Shown here piece after piece: positions 25,688 through 35,212 of a stretch of 64,000 bases of DNA. Source of the stretch: SYIM01 sp039800205 (GTDB lineage: Bacteria > Pseudomonadota > Gammaproteobacteria > Burkholderiales > Burkholderiaceae_E); NCBI GenBank assembly GCA_039800205.1, contig JBDLRB010000268.1, positions 1-64,000 of the forward strand, read 5' to 3'. The translations under genes and the position numbers were made by a program. Each line of letters begins with the position of its first letter. Positions within the stretch are counted from its first letter, which is position 1. The notes beneath the pieces are model-generated. The model made no database searches. It saw only the letters and a program-made list of their open reading frames with translations, and was not told the DNA's origin.

Positions 25688-26403
25688 TCGAACAGGCGCA
25701 GCAGCGTCCAGCCGCGCTCGCGCGCGACCTGCTCGAGCGTCGGGTCGGGGTTGGTCGCAACCGGGTGGCTCACCCGCGAGAGAAGCGGGAGATCGTTGGC
25801 CGAATCGCTGTAGAACCAGCTGTGCTCGAACGCGGACCAGCTCAGGCCCAGGCCGTTCAGCCAGTGCTCGGTGCAGGTGATCTTGCCTTCCCGGAAGGCC
25901 GGCGTGCCGCGGGGTCGGCCGGTGTAGCGTCCGTCGACCGATTCGATGCCGGTCGCAACCAGGTGCGGGAGCCCGAATTCGCGTGCGATCGGAGCGGTCA
26001 CGAACTCGTTGGTGGCTGTGACGAGCGCGCACAGGTCACCGGCGTCGAGGTGACGGCGGACCAGCGCGCGGGCTTCGTCACGGATGGCTGGGACAATGAC
26101 CTGCTGCATGTACGCCTGGTGCCACGCGTCGAGCGTCTCGCGACTGTGGCGGGCCAAGGGTGCGAGCTGAAATTCGAGGAATTCGAAGATGTCGAGCGTG
26201 CCCGCCTCGTACTGTCGCATGTAGTGCTCATTACGGGCCTGATGCGAGACGGGGTCGAGTGCGCCGACCTGCCCGAGAAAGCGCGCCCACTCGTAATCGC
26301 TATCGATGGGTAATAGCGTGTGATCCAGGTCGAACAGGGCCAGCCCGCTGGGGCCGTCTGGGACGGGTGTCTGAGTGTGCGAGGGGGAGGGGGGAGCAGT
26401 CAT
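25684..26403 (-). CDS. HAD-IB family hydrolase, SerB-like phosphatase
   Basis: The 239-residue protein has the HAD motifs ALFDLDHTLLPIDSDYEWA (nucleophile in DLDHT), CALVTATNEFVTAPIA (motif II), the lysine of EGKITCTEHWL (motif III), and YSDSANDLPLLSRV (motif IV). It resembles small-molecule phosphatases of the IB class near phosphoserine phosphatase and histidinol phosphatase; the substrate cannot be told. It overlaps hda and pcnB by four bases at either end. The order hda-HAD-pcnB-folK is common in betaproteobacteria. Confidence 0.88.
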   Translation of the reverse strand: MTAPPSPSHTQTPVPDGPSGLALFDLDHTLLPIDSDYEWARFLGQVGALDPVSHQARNEHYMRQYEAGTLDIFEFLEFQLAPLARHSRETLDAWHQAYMQQVIVPAIRDEARALVRRHLDAGDLCALVTATNEFVTAPIAREFGLPHLVATGIESVDGRYTGRPRGTPAFREGKITCTEHWLNGLGLSWSAFEHSWFYSDSANDLPLLSRVSHPVATNPDPTLEQVARERGWTLLRLFE

Positions 26404-27074
26404 GAAGCGTGCAGTTTAACAGCGCTCTGACGTTCGAAGTCTCGAAGCAGCGGGACGGTCAGCATGCGCTGCCGCTCAAGTGCGTACCGGTCGAGTGCAT
26501 GCAGCAGTGCCAGGAGGCTACGCAGATCGCGAGGTTTGTGCCGGAGCAGGTAATCGATCAGGTCGGGCGCAAACGGTGTACCGGACTCGGTCAACTGTCG
26601 TTCGATCGCCGCCCTGAGTGCCTCGTCCGGGAGCGCGAGCAGACGCAGTACCAGGCCGTAGCCCAGGCGCGTGCGCAGATCGTCCCGGACGGCCAGGGCC
26701 TGGGGCGCCTGCAGGCCGGCGCAGACGATCGCTGCCTTCGGCTCCGCGAGCACGTGATTGAAGAGGTGAAACAGCGCCGCCTGTCGCGTAGCGTCAAGCC
26801 GGTCGCAGTCATCGACCGCGATGACCGTCCCGGGTTCGATCGCTTGCGCGAAGAAGGCGAGGTCTGTGTCCGGACCCAGGACTGGGCCTCGCAGGGCGCG
26901 CAGCAGGTGCGTTTTGCCCGTACCGGCTTGCCCCCACAGATAGATCAGCCGAAAGCCCCGATCCCCCTGTGCCACTGCCCGGATTCGATCAAGCGCCTCG
27001 GCGTTGGGCCCCGGAACGAAGTTGTCGAAGCCCGGTGGGGCCGGCCGGATCAGGTCAAGAATCAGTTGTTGCAT
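26400..27074 (-). CDS. hda: DnaA regulatory inactivator Hda
   Basis: Hda with the DNA sliding clamp stimulates ATP hydrolysis by DnaA and prevents over-initiation. The 224-residue AAA protein starts MQQLILDLIRPAPPGFDNFVPG, where the QLxLxL-like segment is the clamp-binding motif. The Walker A is LWGQAGTGKTHLLRAL and the Walker B is VIAVDDCDRL. It matches domain III of DnaA without the DNA-binding domain. The start at 27074 leaves 19 bases after the AI-2E gene. Confidence 0.9.
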   Translation of the reverse strand: MQQLILDLIRPAPPGFDNFVPGPNAEALDRIRAVAQGDRGFRLIYLWGQAGTGKTHLLRALRGPVLGPDTDLAFFAQAIEPGTVIAVDDCDRLDATRQAALFHLFNHVLAEPKAAIVCAGLQAPQALAVRDDLRTRLGYGLVLRLLALPDEALRAAIERQLTESGTPFAPDLIDYLLRHKPRDLRSLLALLHALDRYALERQRMLTVPLLRDFERQSAVKLHAS

Positions 27075-27093
27075 CGCGCTCGGGGTGGGGGGC

Positions 27094-28164
27094 TCAGGGC
27101 TCGCGATGAAAGTCGCTGGCCAGCCAGGCACCATGCAGCCGACGCAGCACGACCGAGGCTGCGGCCGCGAGTGGCAGGGCCAGCAACAGGCCAATGAAGC
27201 CGAAGAGCGTGCCAAAGGCGAGCAAGGCAAAGAGCACCGCGATGGGGTGAAGACCGATCCGCTCGCCCACCAGCCGGGGCGTGAGCCAGTAGCTTTCGAT
27301 CAGCTGGCCCAGCCCGAATACGATCCCGACGGCGATCAGTCCGTCGAGTGGCCCCAGTTGCAGCATGGCCGAGATCAACGCGATCAAGAGCCCCGCTCCG
27401 AACCCGATATAGGGGATGAAAGACAGCAGGCCCGTCAGAACGCCCAGGGGCAACCACTGGTGAAGCCCCGCAATCAAAAGCCCCAGGCTGTACCAGAGCG
27501 CCAGGCAGACCATGACGAGCAGTTGTCCGCGCAGGTATTGTCCCAGCAGCGCGTCCGTCTCGGCGAGCGCCGAATGGGCGCCCTGGGCCCAGCGCCGGGG
27601 GATCAGTGCGAAGGCCCGGGTGGTGATCGTTGGCCAGTCGACCAGGAGGTAAAGGAGGAGAACCGGCACCAGCACGACCAGCCCGATGATTTCCAGCGCG
27701 GCGGACCATCCGGATCGGACATATTGCATCAGCGCGGTGGCCACATCCTGGCCGCTGTCGGCGAGTTGGGCCGTCAGCCAGTCCCGGATCCGTCCGCCAT
27801 CGAGCACGATCTCGGTCCCCAGGTGTTCATTGATCCAGGGCAGCAGGCGGTTGCTGACGGTGAGGGCGAGTGCGGGCAGTTGGGTGCGGATCTGGCGCAA
27901 TTCGGACTGGATGATGGGCACCAGAATCAGCGCAATGACCACGACAGCGATCACCGAGAGCAGGATCATGATCGCAGCGCCGACCGCTCGCGGAACGCGA
28001 AGACGGGCCATCGAGTCGACCGCCGGCGCGAAGGCGTAGGCCAGGATGGCGGCTGCGACAAAGGGTGTGATGATGCCGCGCAACTCGAACGCCACCCAGG
28101 CGAGCAGCGCTGCGGTCAGTACCCAGGGCAGAGCCTGGCGGAAGGGCGATGTGACAGGGGTCAA
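27094..28164 (-). CDS. AI-2E family transporter (PerM/TqsA-like)
   Basis: The 356-residue membrane protein has about eight helices and the family's typical C-terminal block: LGQLIESYWLTPRLVGERIG followed by HPIAVLFALLAFGTLFGFIG. Members export small molecules or ions (autoinducer-2 in TqsA, sodium/proton exchange in others), so the substrate is open. It is the first gene of the run leading through hda, pcnB and folK to the deoxynucleoside kinase, and it is divergent from purM. Confidence 0.87.
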   Translation of the reverse strand: MTPVTSPFRQALPWVLTAALLAWVAFELRGIITPFVAAAILAYAFAPAVDSMARLRVPRAVGAAIMILLSVIAVVVIALILVPIIQSELRQIRTQLPALALTVSNRLLPWINEHLGTEIVLDGGRIRDWLTAQLADSGQDVATALMQYVRSGWSAALEIIGLVVLVPVLLLYLLVDWPTITTRAFALIPRRWAQGAHSALAETDALLGQYLRGQLLVMVCLALWYSLGLLIAGLHQWLPLGVLTGLLSFIPYIGFGAGLLIALISAMLQLGPLDGLIAVGIVFGLGQLIESYWLTPRLVGERIGLHPIAVLFALLAFGTLFGFIGLLLALPLAAAASVVLRRLHGAWLASDFHREP

Positions 28165-28179
28165 GACGGTGGGCCCTGA

Positions 28180-28210
28180 TTGGCTGCGCGGGACAGGCGC
28201 ACGCTAGAAT
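28180..28210 (+). promoter_or_regulatory. Possible purM promoter
   Basis: TTGGCT (28180 to 28185) and TAGAAT (28205 to 28210) are separated by 19 bases, longer than ideal. They lie about 66 bases before the purM ATG in the divergent gap with the AI-2E gene. Confidence 0.35.
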
Positions 28211-28276
28211 TCTTCAATTGTATCGGCAGCCCTCGCGCGCACCGCCCCCACGGGTCCGCCCCGGAAGGTTTTAGTC

Positions 28277-29317
28277 ATGACTGTTTCACTTTCCTACAAG
28301 GATGCCGGGGTCGATATTGACGCCGGTGACGCGCTCGTCGAGCGGATCAAGCCGCTGGCGCGCCGTACGATGCGTCCCGGTGTGCTGGCCGGGATCGGCG
28401 GGTTCGGCGCACTCTTTCAGGTTCCCCCGGGTTTCAAAGAGCCAGTCCTGGTTTCCGGAACCGACGGCGTGGGAACCAAGTTGCGTCTGGCGTTTGCGCT
28501 TGACGGCCACGATACGGTTGGCATCGATCTGGTGGCCATGAGTGTCAACGACATCCTGGTGCAGGGGGCTGAGCCGCTCTTTTTCCTCGATTATTTTGCG
28601 TGCGGCCGTCTGGACGTGGCCACTGCCGCCCGAGTGGTCGGGGGCATCGCGTCGGGGTGTGAGCAGTCGGGTTGCGCTCTGATCGGCGGCGAGACCGCCG
28701 AGATGCCTGACATGTACCCGGACGGCGAGTACGACCTGGCCGGCTTTGCCGTCGGAGTCGTCGAACGCAGCGCGATCATCGACGGTCGTGCCATCAGCCG
28801 GGGCGACGTGCTGCTTGGACTGGCCTCGAGCGGCGCACACTCGAACGGTTATTCCCTCATCCGAAAGGTGCTCGAGCGAGTCTACGGCCGCATCGATCGG
28901 GACGCTCTCCAGCACGATTTTCATGGACGGCCCTTTGCCGACGTGTTGCTCGCGCCCACACGGTTGTACGTACGGACTGTGCTGGATCTGATTCGCGCGC
29001 AGCCGGTCAAGGGCCTGGCCCACATTACCGGGGGCGGGCTGGCGGAGAATGTGCCCCGGATCCTGCCCGACGGTCTGGCCGCTCGGATCGATCGGTCGGC
29101 CTGGCCCATGCCGCCGCTCTTTGACTGGCTGCAACACGAGGGCGCAATCGACGCGCGGGAAATGCACCGGGTGTTCAATTGCGGAATTGGCATGGTCGTG
29201 GTCGTTGATCCAACGCAGGCCGATGACGCCATCGCTCGACTCGAGCGGGCCGGAGAACAGGTCTGGCGAATCGGCGAGGTCGTACCCCGGACGGGCCCTG
29301 CGACCGAGTTCGTCTGA
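28277..29317 (+). CDS. purM: Phosphoribosylformylglycinamidine cyclo-ligase
   Basis: PurM closes the imidazole ring to form AIR in purine synthesis. The 346-residue protein has SYKDAGVDIDAGDALVERIKPL, GIGGFGALF, VSGTDGVGTKLRLA, the SVNDILVQGAEPLFFLDYFACG block, GGETAEMPDMY, and HITGGGLAENVPRILP. The length is normal. It stands before tamA on the same strand, 47 bases upstream; the gap has a 6-bp hairpin (GCCGCA / TGCGGC at 29335 to 29350). Confidence 0.97.
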   Translation: MTVSLSYKDAGVDIDAGDALVERIKPLARRTMRPGVLAGIGGFGALFQVPPGFKEPVLVSGTDGVGTKLRLAFALDGHDTVGIDLVAMSVNDILVQGAEPLFFLDYFACGRLDVATAARVVGGIASGCEQSGCALIGGETAEMPDMYPDGEYDLAGFAVGVVERSAIIDGRAISRGDVLLGLASSGAHSNGYSLIRKVLERVYGRIDRDALQHDFHGRPFADVLLAPTRLYVRTVLDLIRAQPVKGLAHITGGGLAENVPRILPDGLAARIDRSAWPMPPLFDWLQHEGAIDAREMHRVFNCGIGMVVVVDPTQADDAIARLERAGEQVWRIGEVVPRTGPATEFV

Positions 29318-29364
29318 GGCCCTTGCCGCATTCCTGCGGCCTGTGTCGGTCGGTGGGCTGGGCG

Positions 29365-31236
29365 ATGCGACTCCTGCACTTCACGCTTCTGGGGCTTCTG
29401 GTCGCGCTCGTTGGCTGTGCAGCAGGACGTCCTGACCGAAGCGTCGAATCCGTGCCCGCTGTGCCGGGAGCAAGCGAGCGCGCGCAGCCGTCCTCTGAGG
29501 CCGCCAACGTGCCTCCTGCGCCCTCCGCGCAGCCCCCCCGTGCCCACTATTCGATCGATTTCGAGGGCCCCGCCCCGCTGCGCTCGATGATCTTGGAGCG
29601 CACGCTGATTGGCCGCTGGCAGACTCGACCCGGTTACGATGCCGACCAGTTCGAGGCGCTCGTTGCGCGGGCGCCGGACGAGGTCCGCGCGATCGCGCGC
29701 GCCGAAGGCTACTTTGATCCGCAGGTTAGCGTGATCGGGGTCGCCGGTCGGGTCCGGATCGAACTGATGCCGGGGGCCCGGACCACCGTCGGTCGACTGG
29801 ACCTCCGTATTCAGGGAGACGCGGCGGGCGATGCGCGGCTGATCGAGCGTCTGACCCGGGCGTGGCTCCTGCCGGAGGGCAGTTTTTTCAGACCGGACCG
29901 ATGGGAGCAGGGCAAGCGTGCCCTGGTGGATGCGCTCGGTCAGTCGGGTTATCTTCGAGCCGCGGTGCGTGAGAGCCGCGTCGAAGTGGATGTGGTTCAG
30001 ACCAGCGCCTCGCTGCGCCTTGTGGTCGACAGCGGTCCACGGCTCGCGTTCGGTCCGATGCGAATCACCGGGCTCAAGTTTTTCGAACCCAGACGGGTCG
30101 AAGATCTGCGACCCTTCGCCGAGGGTGAGCCGTACTCCATCGAGCGAATCCTCGATTTTCAGCAGCGTCTCTCCCAGGTCGGCTATTTCACGGCTGCAAG
30201 CGTACTGCCCGATCTGGAAGCACTCGAGCGTGACCCGGGGGCCGAACGCGTCCCTTTGCTGGTCGATCTGACGGAGTCGCGTCTGCAGCGAGTGGCGGTG
30301 GGGCTGGGCTACAGCAGCGACTATGGCGCCCGTGTACAGCTGGCGCACGATCATCGCAACCTCTGGGGGGCCGGCTGGCAGTCCGAGTCGGTCCTGTTGC
30401 TCGAGACGCGACGTCAGCGTGCGTTCGCCAACCTGCGATCGCCCCTTCAGAGCGACGGATGGTTCATCGGCCTGGGCAGCAGCGCCGAGCAGGTTGACAT
30501 TGCGGGCGAGCGAGTCCTGCGCACCCAGACCTATGCCGGACGGGGGCATCGATTCGTCGATGGCGATGATTTCTATTCGCTCGCGCACCAGTTCGAGCGG
30601 CGCAGCATCCTGCTCCAGGAGGGTGAAAGCCCGGGCGATTCCCGTGTGGCCTGGGTACTCGGCTGGTCCCGGACGCTGCGCAGGCTCGACTCGCAGCTTG
30701 ATCCCCGACGCGGCCACACCACGCAGCTGCAGTTGTCTGGCGCCGCGCGCTGGCTGGGCTCGGATCGGAGTTTCGTTCGAGGATATGCGCGCACGCAGCG
30801 CTTCTGGCCCATGCCCATCGAATCGCTGGGGCTGGGCGGAGGGGTGCTGATCGGCCTGCTCGAGGGCGGTGCGATCGCGGCCCGCTCGCGCACCGATATT
30901 CCGTCTGAGAACCTCTTTCGCACGGGCGGGGCGCAGTCGGTTCGGGGCTATCGTTTTCAGTCGCTGGGAGTGATCGAAGGGGCGTCGGTCACCGGTGGGC
31001 GCTTTCTGGCCGTGGCCAGTCTCGAGTACCAGTTTCCGATCAGCGACACCCGGCGGCTGGCCGTGTTCTTCGATCGGGGCAATGCCACCGACTCACTCCA
31101 GGGGTTTCGCTTTGAGGCCGCATACGGCGTAGGTCTGCGCTGGCGTACGCCCGTCGGGCCCGTGCTGATCGACCTCGCTCAGGGCGATTCGGTCGACACG
31201 CCCCGCCTGCACCTGTCGGTCGGCTATGGATTCTGA
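29365..31236 (+). CDS. tamA: TamA-like outer membrane assembly protein (BamA/Omp85 family), with lipobox
   Basis: TamA inserts into the outer membrane and works with TamB in envelope assembly or lipid transfer. From the ATG at 29365 it is 623 residues: a hydrophobic N-terminus, a Pro/Ala-rich linker (about 30 to 65), POTRA-like domains (about 65 to 290), and a beta-barrel ending in the terminal phenylalanine of HLSVGYGF. The Omp85 motif is GGAQSVRGYRFQS. Unusually the signal sequence ends in LVGC with cysteine at residue 18, a lipobox, and the next residue is alanine. It overlaps tamB by 11 bases. Family assignment is firm; the lipid anchor is a prediction. Confidence 0.9.
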   Translation: MRLLHFTLLGLLVALVGCAAGRPDRSVESVPAVPGASERAQPSSEAANVPPAPSAQPPRAHYSIDFEGPAPLRSMILERTLIGRWQTRPGYDADQFEALVARAPDEVRAIARAEGYFDPQVSVIGVAGRVRIELMPGARTTVGRLDLRIQGDAAGDARLIERLTRAWLLPEGSFFRPDRWEQGKRALVDALGQSGYLRAAVRESRVEVDVVQTSASLRLVVDSGPRLAFGPMRITGLKFFEPRRVEDLRPFAEGEPYSIERILDFQQRLSQVGYFTAASVLPDLEALERDPGAERVPLLVDLTESRLQRVAVGLGYSSDYGARVQLAHDHRNLWGAGWQSESVLLLETRRQRAFANLRSPLQSDGWFIGLGSSAEQVDIAGERVLRTQTYAGRGHRFVDGDDFYSLAHQFERRSILLQEGESPGDSRVAWVLGWSRTLRRLDSQLDPRRGHTTQLQLSGAARWLGSDRSFVRGYARTQRFWPMPIESLGLGGGVLIGLLEGGAIAARSRTDIPSENLFRTGGAQSVRGYRFQSLGVIEGASVTGGRFLAVASLEYQFPISDTRRLAVFFDRGNATDSLQGFRFEAAYGVGLRWRTPVGPVLIDLAQGDSVDTPRLHLSVGYGF

Positions 31237-34200
31237 GGCCCGCCCGACCACTCGTCGCGCCTGGACGCCGGGTCACCTCCTGACGCTGGGCGCACGGCTT
31301 GTTCTGGTCGCGGTCCTTGCGTGTATGGGCCTCATCGCCTACGGACTGGGCTCGCCGAGCGTGACCCGCTGGCTGGTCGAGCGGCTCGAGCGCGCCGATC
31401 CAGCGATCGGGTCGGTTGAGGGCCTGTCCGGCAGTCTCTGGAGCGGGCTGCGGGCGACTCAGGTCCGTTTTCAACATCCTTCCGGGGTGATCGAAGCGGG
31501 TGACCTTGCACTGCAACTCGCCTGGTCCGGGTTGCTCAGGGGCGAACTCCGCTTCAGCACGATTTCGGCACGGGTCCTTCGGATCACGTCGCACCCCGCA
31601 CCGGCGGCGGATGCGAGCGCGAAGCTAATGGGGGGGCCGGCCGTATTCGCGCTACCGCTTTCCGTCTGGATCGATTCGCTGGCGGTCGATCAGATTGTGC
31701 TGACGGTGGGCGAGCAATCGCTGATGCCCTTGACGCTGCGTGCGCGAGGCGGGTATCGGGCCGGGCAGTACCGGATCGAGCAGGCGAGCGTGAACGTCCA
31801 GGGGAGCGAATGGGTCGCGCGGGATCTGCTGCTGGCCGCTCATGCGCCGTTTACGCTCTCGGGCCGCCTGTCTGCTTCGATTGAAGGAACGATGCTCGGC
31901 ACGCTGGCGGGGCCGAGCGTTCGCCTCAAGGTGCCGGACGAGCCGGTGAGGATCGAGAGCGACTGGTCGGGCCGTCTGGATGAGCTGGTGGTGCAGGCGA
32001 GGGTGCGAGGGTGGGACGCGACGGTTGCGCTGATGGCCAAGGGACGCGCGCTAGGTCCGTCGCCCGTCGTGAGCGTCGAAGGATCGATCGAGTCGCTGTC
32101 GGTGGAGCGCGTCCTCGTGAATGGACCGACCGCCCTGCTCGATGGCCGGTTCACGGCCCGGTATCCCGAGCGGCAATTCTCGCTCGATCTGGGCAATCGC
32201 CGCAGCGGACCGCTGGATCGCCAGCACCTGCCGCTCCATTCGCTGAGGCTGGCGGGGCGGTTGGGCGAGACCACGATCCAGCTCGAGCAGCTGGATCTGA
32301 TCCTGGCATCGTCGGGCCCGATCGATTCGGCGAGGGCGCCCGAGGTGCCGACTCGATCGGCCCCGGCTCGGTTGAGCGGGCGGGGCACGATCGATCTTCA
32401 GGGCTCGGTGGCGGTACCGGGGGGACCCTGGCCCCGACTGAGTGGGGCGTTCACCTTGAGCGATATCGAGCTTCAAGCGATCGATCGTCGGCTCCCCCTC
32501 GGGCATCTGTCCGGAAGCAGCACGATCGAGGGATCTCTCCTCGTCGCGGACCTCGCCGTTCGTGGTTTGACCGATGAGCCGGTCACGCTGGAGGCCCGGG
32601 CGACCGCCCAGGTGGACGGATTCAGGATCGACCAGGCGACCGTGAGACTGGAGAGGACGCGGTGGGCCGGACGCGGTTGGATCGGCGTCGGTGCGAAGCC
32701 GAGGATCGACCTGTCGGGTCGCTTCGAGCAGCTGGACCCAGCCCGGTGGATCCAGACCCGTGGTTCGGCCGCCGGGGCGCTGTCCGGTGATGTATCCGGA
32801 CGCTGGCAGGTCTCGAGGATGGGGGCGTCTGCTGCGGACCTTCAATTCGAAGTCGAACTGGATCGCTCGAGCCGTCTGGGCCAGCGGCCTATCGTGGGCG
32901 CAACCCGAGGACGTTGGCGACCGGGGCGCCTGCATGAGTTCGAGCTTCGTCTGGTTCAGGATGGGGATCGCCTCAGTCTCAAGGGCGCTCTGGGGGCCCC
33001 TGAGGACCGTCTCAACCTCGATGCCCAGGTGGCCGACCTGAACCGGTTTGAACCGCGATTGAATGGGCCCTTGACGCTCACCGGACAGGTCTCGGGTGCA
33101 CTCGATCGTCCTCACCTGTCGTTGTTGCTCTCGGCGCCCCGGCTGTCGGGCGCCTCGTGGCCCCAGCCCGTGCCGCGGTCCTTGGCGCTCAGCTTGACAC
33201 TTGAAGGGTATCCGGACCGTCATGCGCTCTCCCTGGAGGTCCGCGCGGCCTCGGTGCGCACGCGAATGCGGGGCGAGGGCGCCTGGCACGCGAGTTTGAG
33301 TCAGTGGCACGGCCGGATCGACCCATGGCAGATCGAGGGTGTGCTCCCCGCCACGAGCGTTCGCCCCTTTGACCTGACCGTCGGGGGCGGCGCCATCCGC
33401 CTGGGCGGGTTGAGCCTTGCCCTTGCGGATGGACACCTCGATCTCGATGAATTGACGCTCTCGGCCGACCTCGTGCGATCGAGCGGTCGGCTGCGAGGGG
33501 TCTCACTGAGTCCCGTGGCAGACTGGCTTGACATCGGGGGCTCCGGATCGGCTCCACCGGAGCCCCCCGTGCGCGAAGCGATCGATCGCCTGCGAGCGAT
33601 GCGGATCGAGGCGTCCTGGCAGGCCCAGGGACCGGACGCGCGGCGCTTGACGGGTCAGATCGATCTGGAACTGAAGACGCTCGATCGTGTGTCGGGCGCA
33701 TCCGATCGCGAGCGCGTGTTCAGCGAAAGTCGGGCCCAGATCTCGCTCTCTGAGGGACGACTGACCGGGAGGGCGAGCCTGAAGCTGCCCTCGCTCGCGT
33801 TCGCCCGGCGCCTGACCGCACCGGATTGGCAGATCGAAGGTGCGCTCGACTTCGACGGTCGGGTGGGCGGTTCGATCGAACATCCTGAACTCGATGGCCG
33901 GCTGACCGGCGAGCGCTTGACGCTGATCAATCGCAGCCTGGGCTGGCGGCTGCGTGATGGGCGGCTTGCTGCGCGCTTTGATGGTCGCCGCTTGCGGCTC
34001 GACCGTCTGCGTTTTGCCAGCGGCGAACAGGGGGCGCTCGAACTCTCGGGCGAGATCGCGCCTGCGGTAGCGCCCTCCGCGAGGCCGACCGGGTCCGACC
34101 GGTCGGCTGCTCGCAGCCGTGCGCCCTTCGATGCCGATGTCACGCTCCGACTGGATCGTTTCGTCATGCCGCTCGGCCCGGGGCAACGTCTACTCCTGTC

Positions 34201-35212
34201 GGGGCAGACCCGGCTGGTCGCCCTGGACGGTGCAGTCCGCTGGTCGGGTCAGGTCCGCGCCGACGAAGGCTTCCTGGAATTCGGGAGCGCCGGCGTACCA
34301 GACTTGCCGAGTGACCTGGTGATCGTTGATCCCCGAGGCGGGCCGGCGGCGCCGCAGCCTCGGACCCCGCCGACTTCAGATCAGGCGGCAGAGCGCGTCG
34401 CGTCCGAAGGCTGGACGCCGCTCGTCGATGCGGACATTCAGATGGCGCTGGGCGATCGATTGCGGGTTCAGGGCGGCGGTCTGGATGCACGGGTGACGGG
34501 CGAACTCGTACTGAGTGGGCGCCTGCCCGCCGATCCGAGGCTGACCGGCCGGGTCCAGCTGCGCGAGGGCAGTTACGTCGCCTACGGCCGCAAACTTGAA
34601 CTCAGCCGCGGCGAGCTGCGCTTCACGGGCGAAATCGATAACCCCGTCCTGGACATCCTTGCCCTGCGCAGAAGCGCTGAAGTCGAGGCTGGGGTCTCGG
34701 TCACGGGCCCGGCGCGGACGCCTCGCATCCGGCTGGTTTCCCAGCCGGATCTGCCCGACGCGCAGAAGCTGTCCTGGCTGGTGCTGGGAACCGGTCTCGA
34801 AGATGCGGCGGCGGCCGGCCAGGCGCTCGCGCTGCGCGAGGCGGCGCTGACCCTGCTTGGAAACGACGATGGTGGACTGGTCGGTGGGCTCTCGCAGGCC
34901 CTGGGGCTTGATTCGATCGGTTTCGGCCGCTCGGTCGGCGCCGCGCGCGACACGCTGGAACGGTCCAGATTGGGTCCGCCCGGTCTGCCTTCGCCCGGTG
35001 CCGGGTCGACCGGATCGACGACCGTACGCCAGGAAGTGGTGTCGGTCAGCAAGCGACTGAACTCTCGCCTGACGGTCAGTTACGAGCGCGGTCTTCAGGG
35101 GTTGTGGAATCTGGTGCGCCTGCAATACGAGATTTCCAACCGTCTGTCGCTCAGAGCGCAGAGTGGCAGCGAAAACGCGCTCGATCTGCTCTATTTCTGG
35201 TGGTTTGACTGA
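31226..35212 (+). CDS. tamB: Translocation and assembly module protein TamB
   Basis: TamB is a long AsmA-like protein that spans the periplasm from an N-terminal inner-membrane helix to TamA in the outer membrane. This one has 1328 residues: a helix at about 15 to 45 (LGARLVLVAVLACMGLIAYGLG), a very long beta-rich middle of repeated short strands, and a C-terminal DUF490 domain (about 1000 to 1328) with GRVQLREGSYVAYGRKLELSRG and a final ENALDLLYFWWFD. Its start lies inside the tamA 3' end. The last 22 bases overlap the convergent miaA. Confidence 0.93.
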   Translation: MDSEARPTTRRAWTPGHLLTLGARLVLVAVLACMGLIAYGLGSPSVTRWLVERLERADPAIGSVEGLSGSLWSGLRATQVRFQHPSGVIEAGDLALQLAWSGLLRGELRFSTISARVLRITSHPAPAADASAKLMGGPAVFALPLSVWIDSLAVDQIVLTVGEQSLMPLTLRARGGYRAGQYRIEQASVNVQGSEWVARDLLLAAHAPFTLSGRLSASIEGTMLGTLAGPSVRLKVPDEPVRIESDWSGRLDELVVQARVRGWDATVALMAKGRALGPSPVVSVEGSIESLSVERVLVNGPTALLDGRFTARYPERQFSLDLGNRRSGPLDRQHLPLHSLRLAGRLGETTIQLEQLDLILASSGPIDSARAPEVPTRSAPARLSGRGTIDLQGSVAVPGGPWPRLSGAFTLSDIELQAIDRRLPLGHLSGSSTIEGSLLVADLAVRGLTDEPVTLEARATAQVDGFRIDQATVRLERTRWAGRGWIGVGAKPRIDLSGRFEQLDPARWIQTRGSAAGALSGDVSGRWQVSRMGASAADLQFEVELDRSSRLGQRPIVGATRGRWRPGRLHEFELRLVQDGDRLSLKGALGAPEDRLNLDAQVADLNRFEPRLNGPLTLTGQVSGALDRPHLSLLLSAPRLSGASWPQPVPRSLALSLTLEGYPDRHALSLEVRAASVRTRMRGEGAWHASLSQWHGRIDPWQIEGVLPATSVRPFDLTVGGGAIRLGGLSLALADGHLDLDELTLSADLVRSSGRLRGVSLSPVADWLDIGGSGSAPPEPPVREAIDRLRAMRIEASWQAQGPDARRLTGQIDLELKTLDRVSGASDRERVFSESRAQISLSEGRLTGRASLKLPSLAFARRLTAPDWQIEGALDFDGRVGGSIEHPELDGRLTGERLTLINRSLGWRLRDGRLAARFDGRRLRLDRLRFASGEQGALELSGEIAPAVAPSARPTGSDRSAARSRAPFDADVTLRLDRFVMPLGPGQRLLLSGQTRLVALDGAVRWSGQVRADEGFLEFGSAGVPDLPSDLVIVDPRGGPAAPQPRTPPTSDQAAERVASEGWTPLVDADIQMALGDRLRVQGGGLDARVTGELVLSGRLPADPRLTGRVQLREGSYVAYGRKLELSRGELRFTGEIDNPVLDILALRRSAEVEAGVSVTGPARTPRIRLVSQPDLPDAQKLSWLVLGTGLEDAAAAGQALALREAALTLLGNDDGGLVGGLSQALGLDSIGFGRSVGAARDTLERSRLGPPGLPSPGAGSTGSTTVRQEVVSVSKRLNSRLTVSYERGLQGLWNLVRLQYEISNRLSLRAQSGSENALDLLYFWWFD

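Noticed and set aside
27004..28179. 391-codon plus-strand frame
   Set aside because: Antisense to the AI-2E family gene and full of Gln, Arg and Asp runs; not a protein.
29335..29350. Hairpin between purM and tamA as a terminator
   Set aside because: A 6-bp stem without a T run, 14 bases before the tamA ATG; too weak to call.
28921..30717. 598-codon open frame on the minus strand
   Set aside because: It is antisense to purM and tamA, has no family motif, and reflects the scarcity of stop codons in GC-rich coding DNA.
32051..33436. 461-codon open frame on the minus strand inside tamB
   Set aside because: Antisense to TamB, very rich in Arg, Gly and Pro, no recognisable domain.
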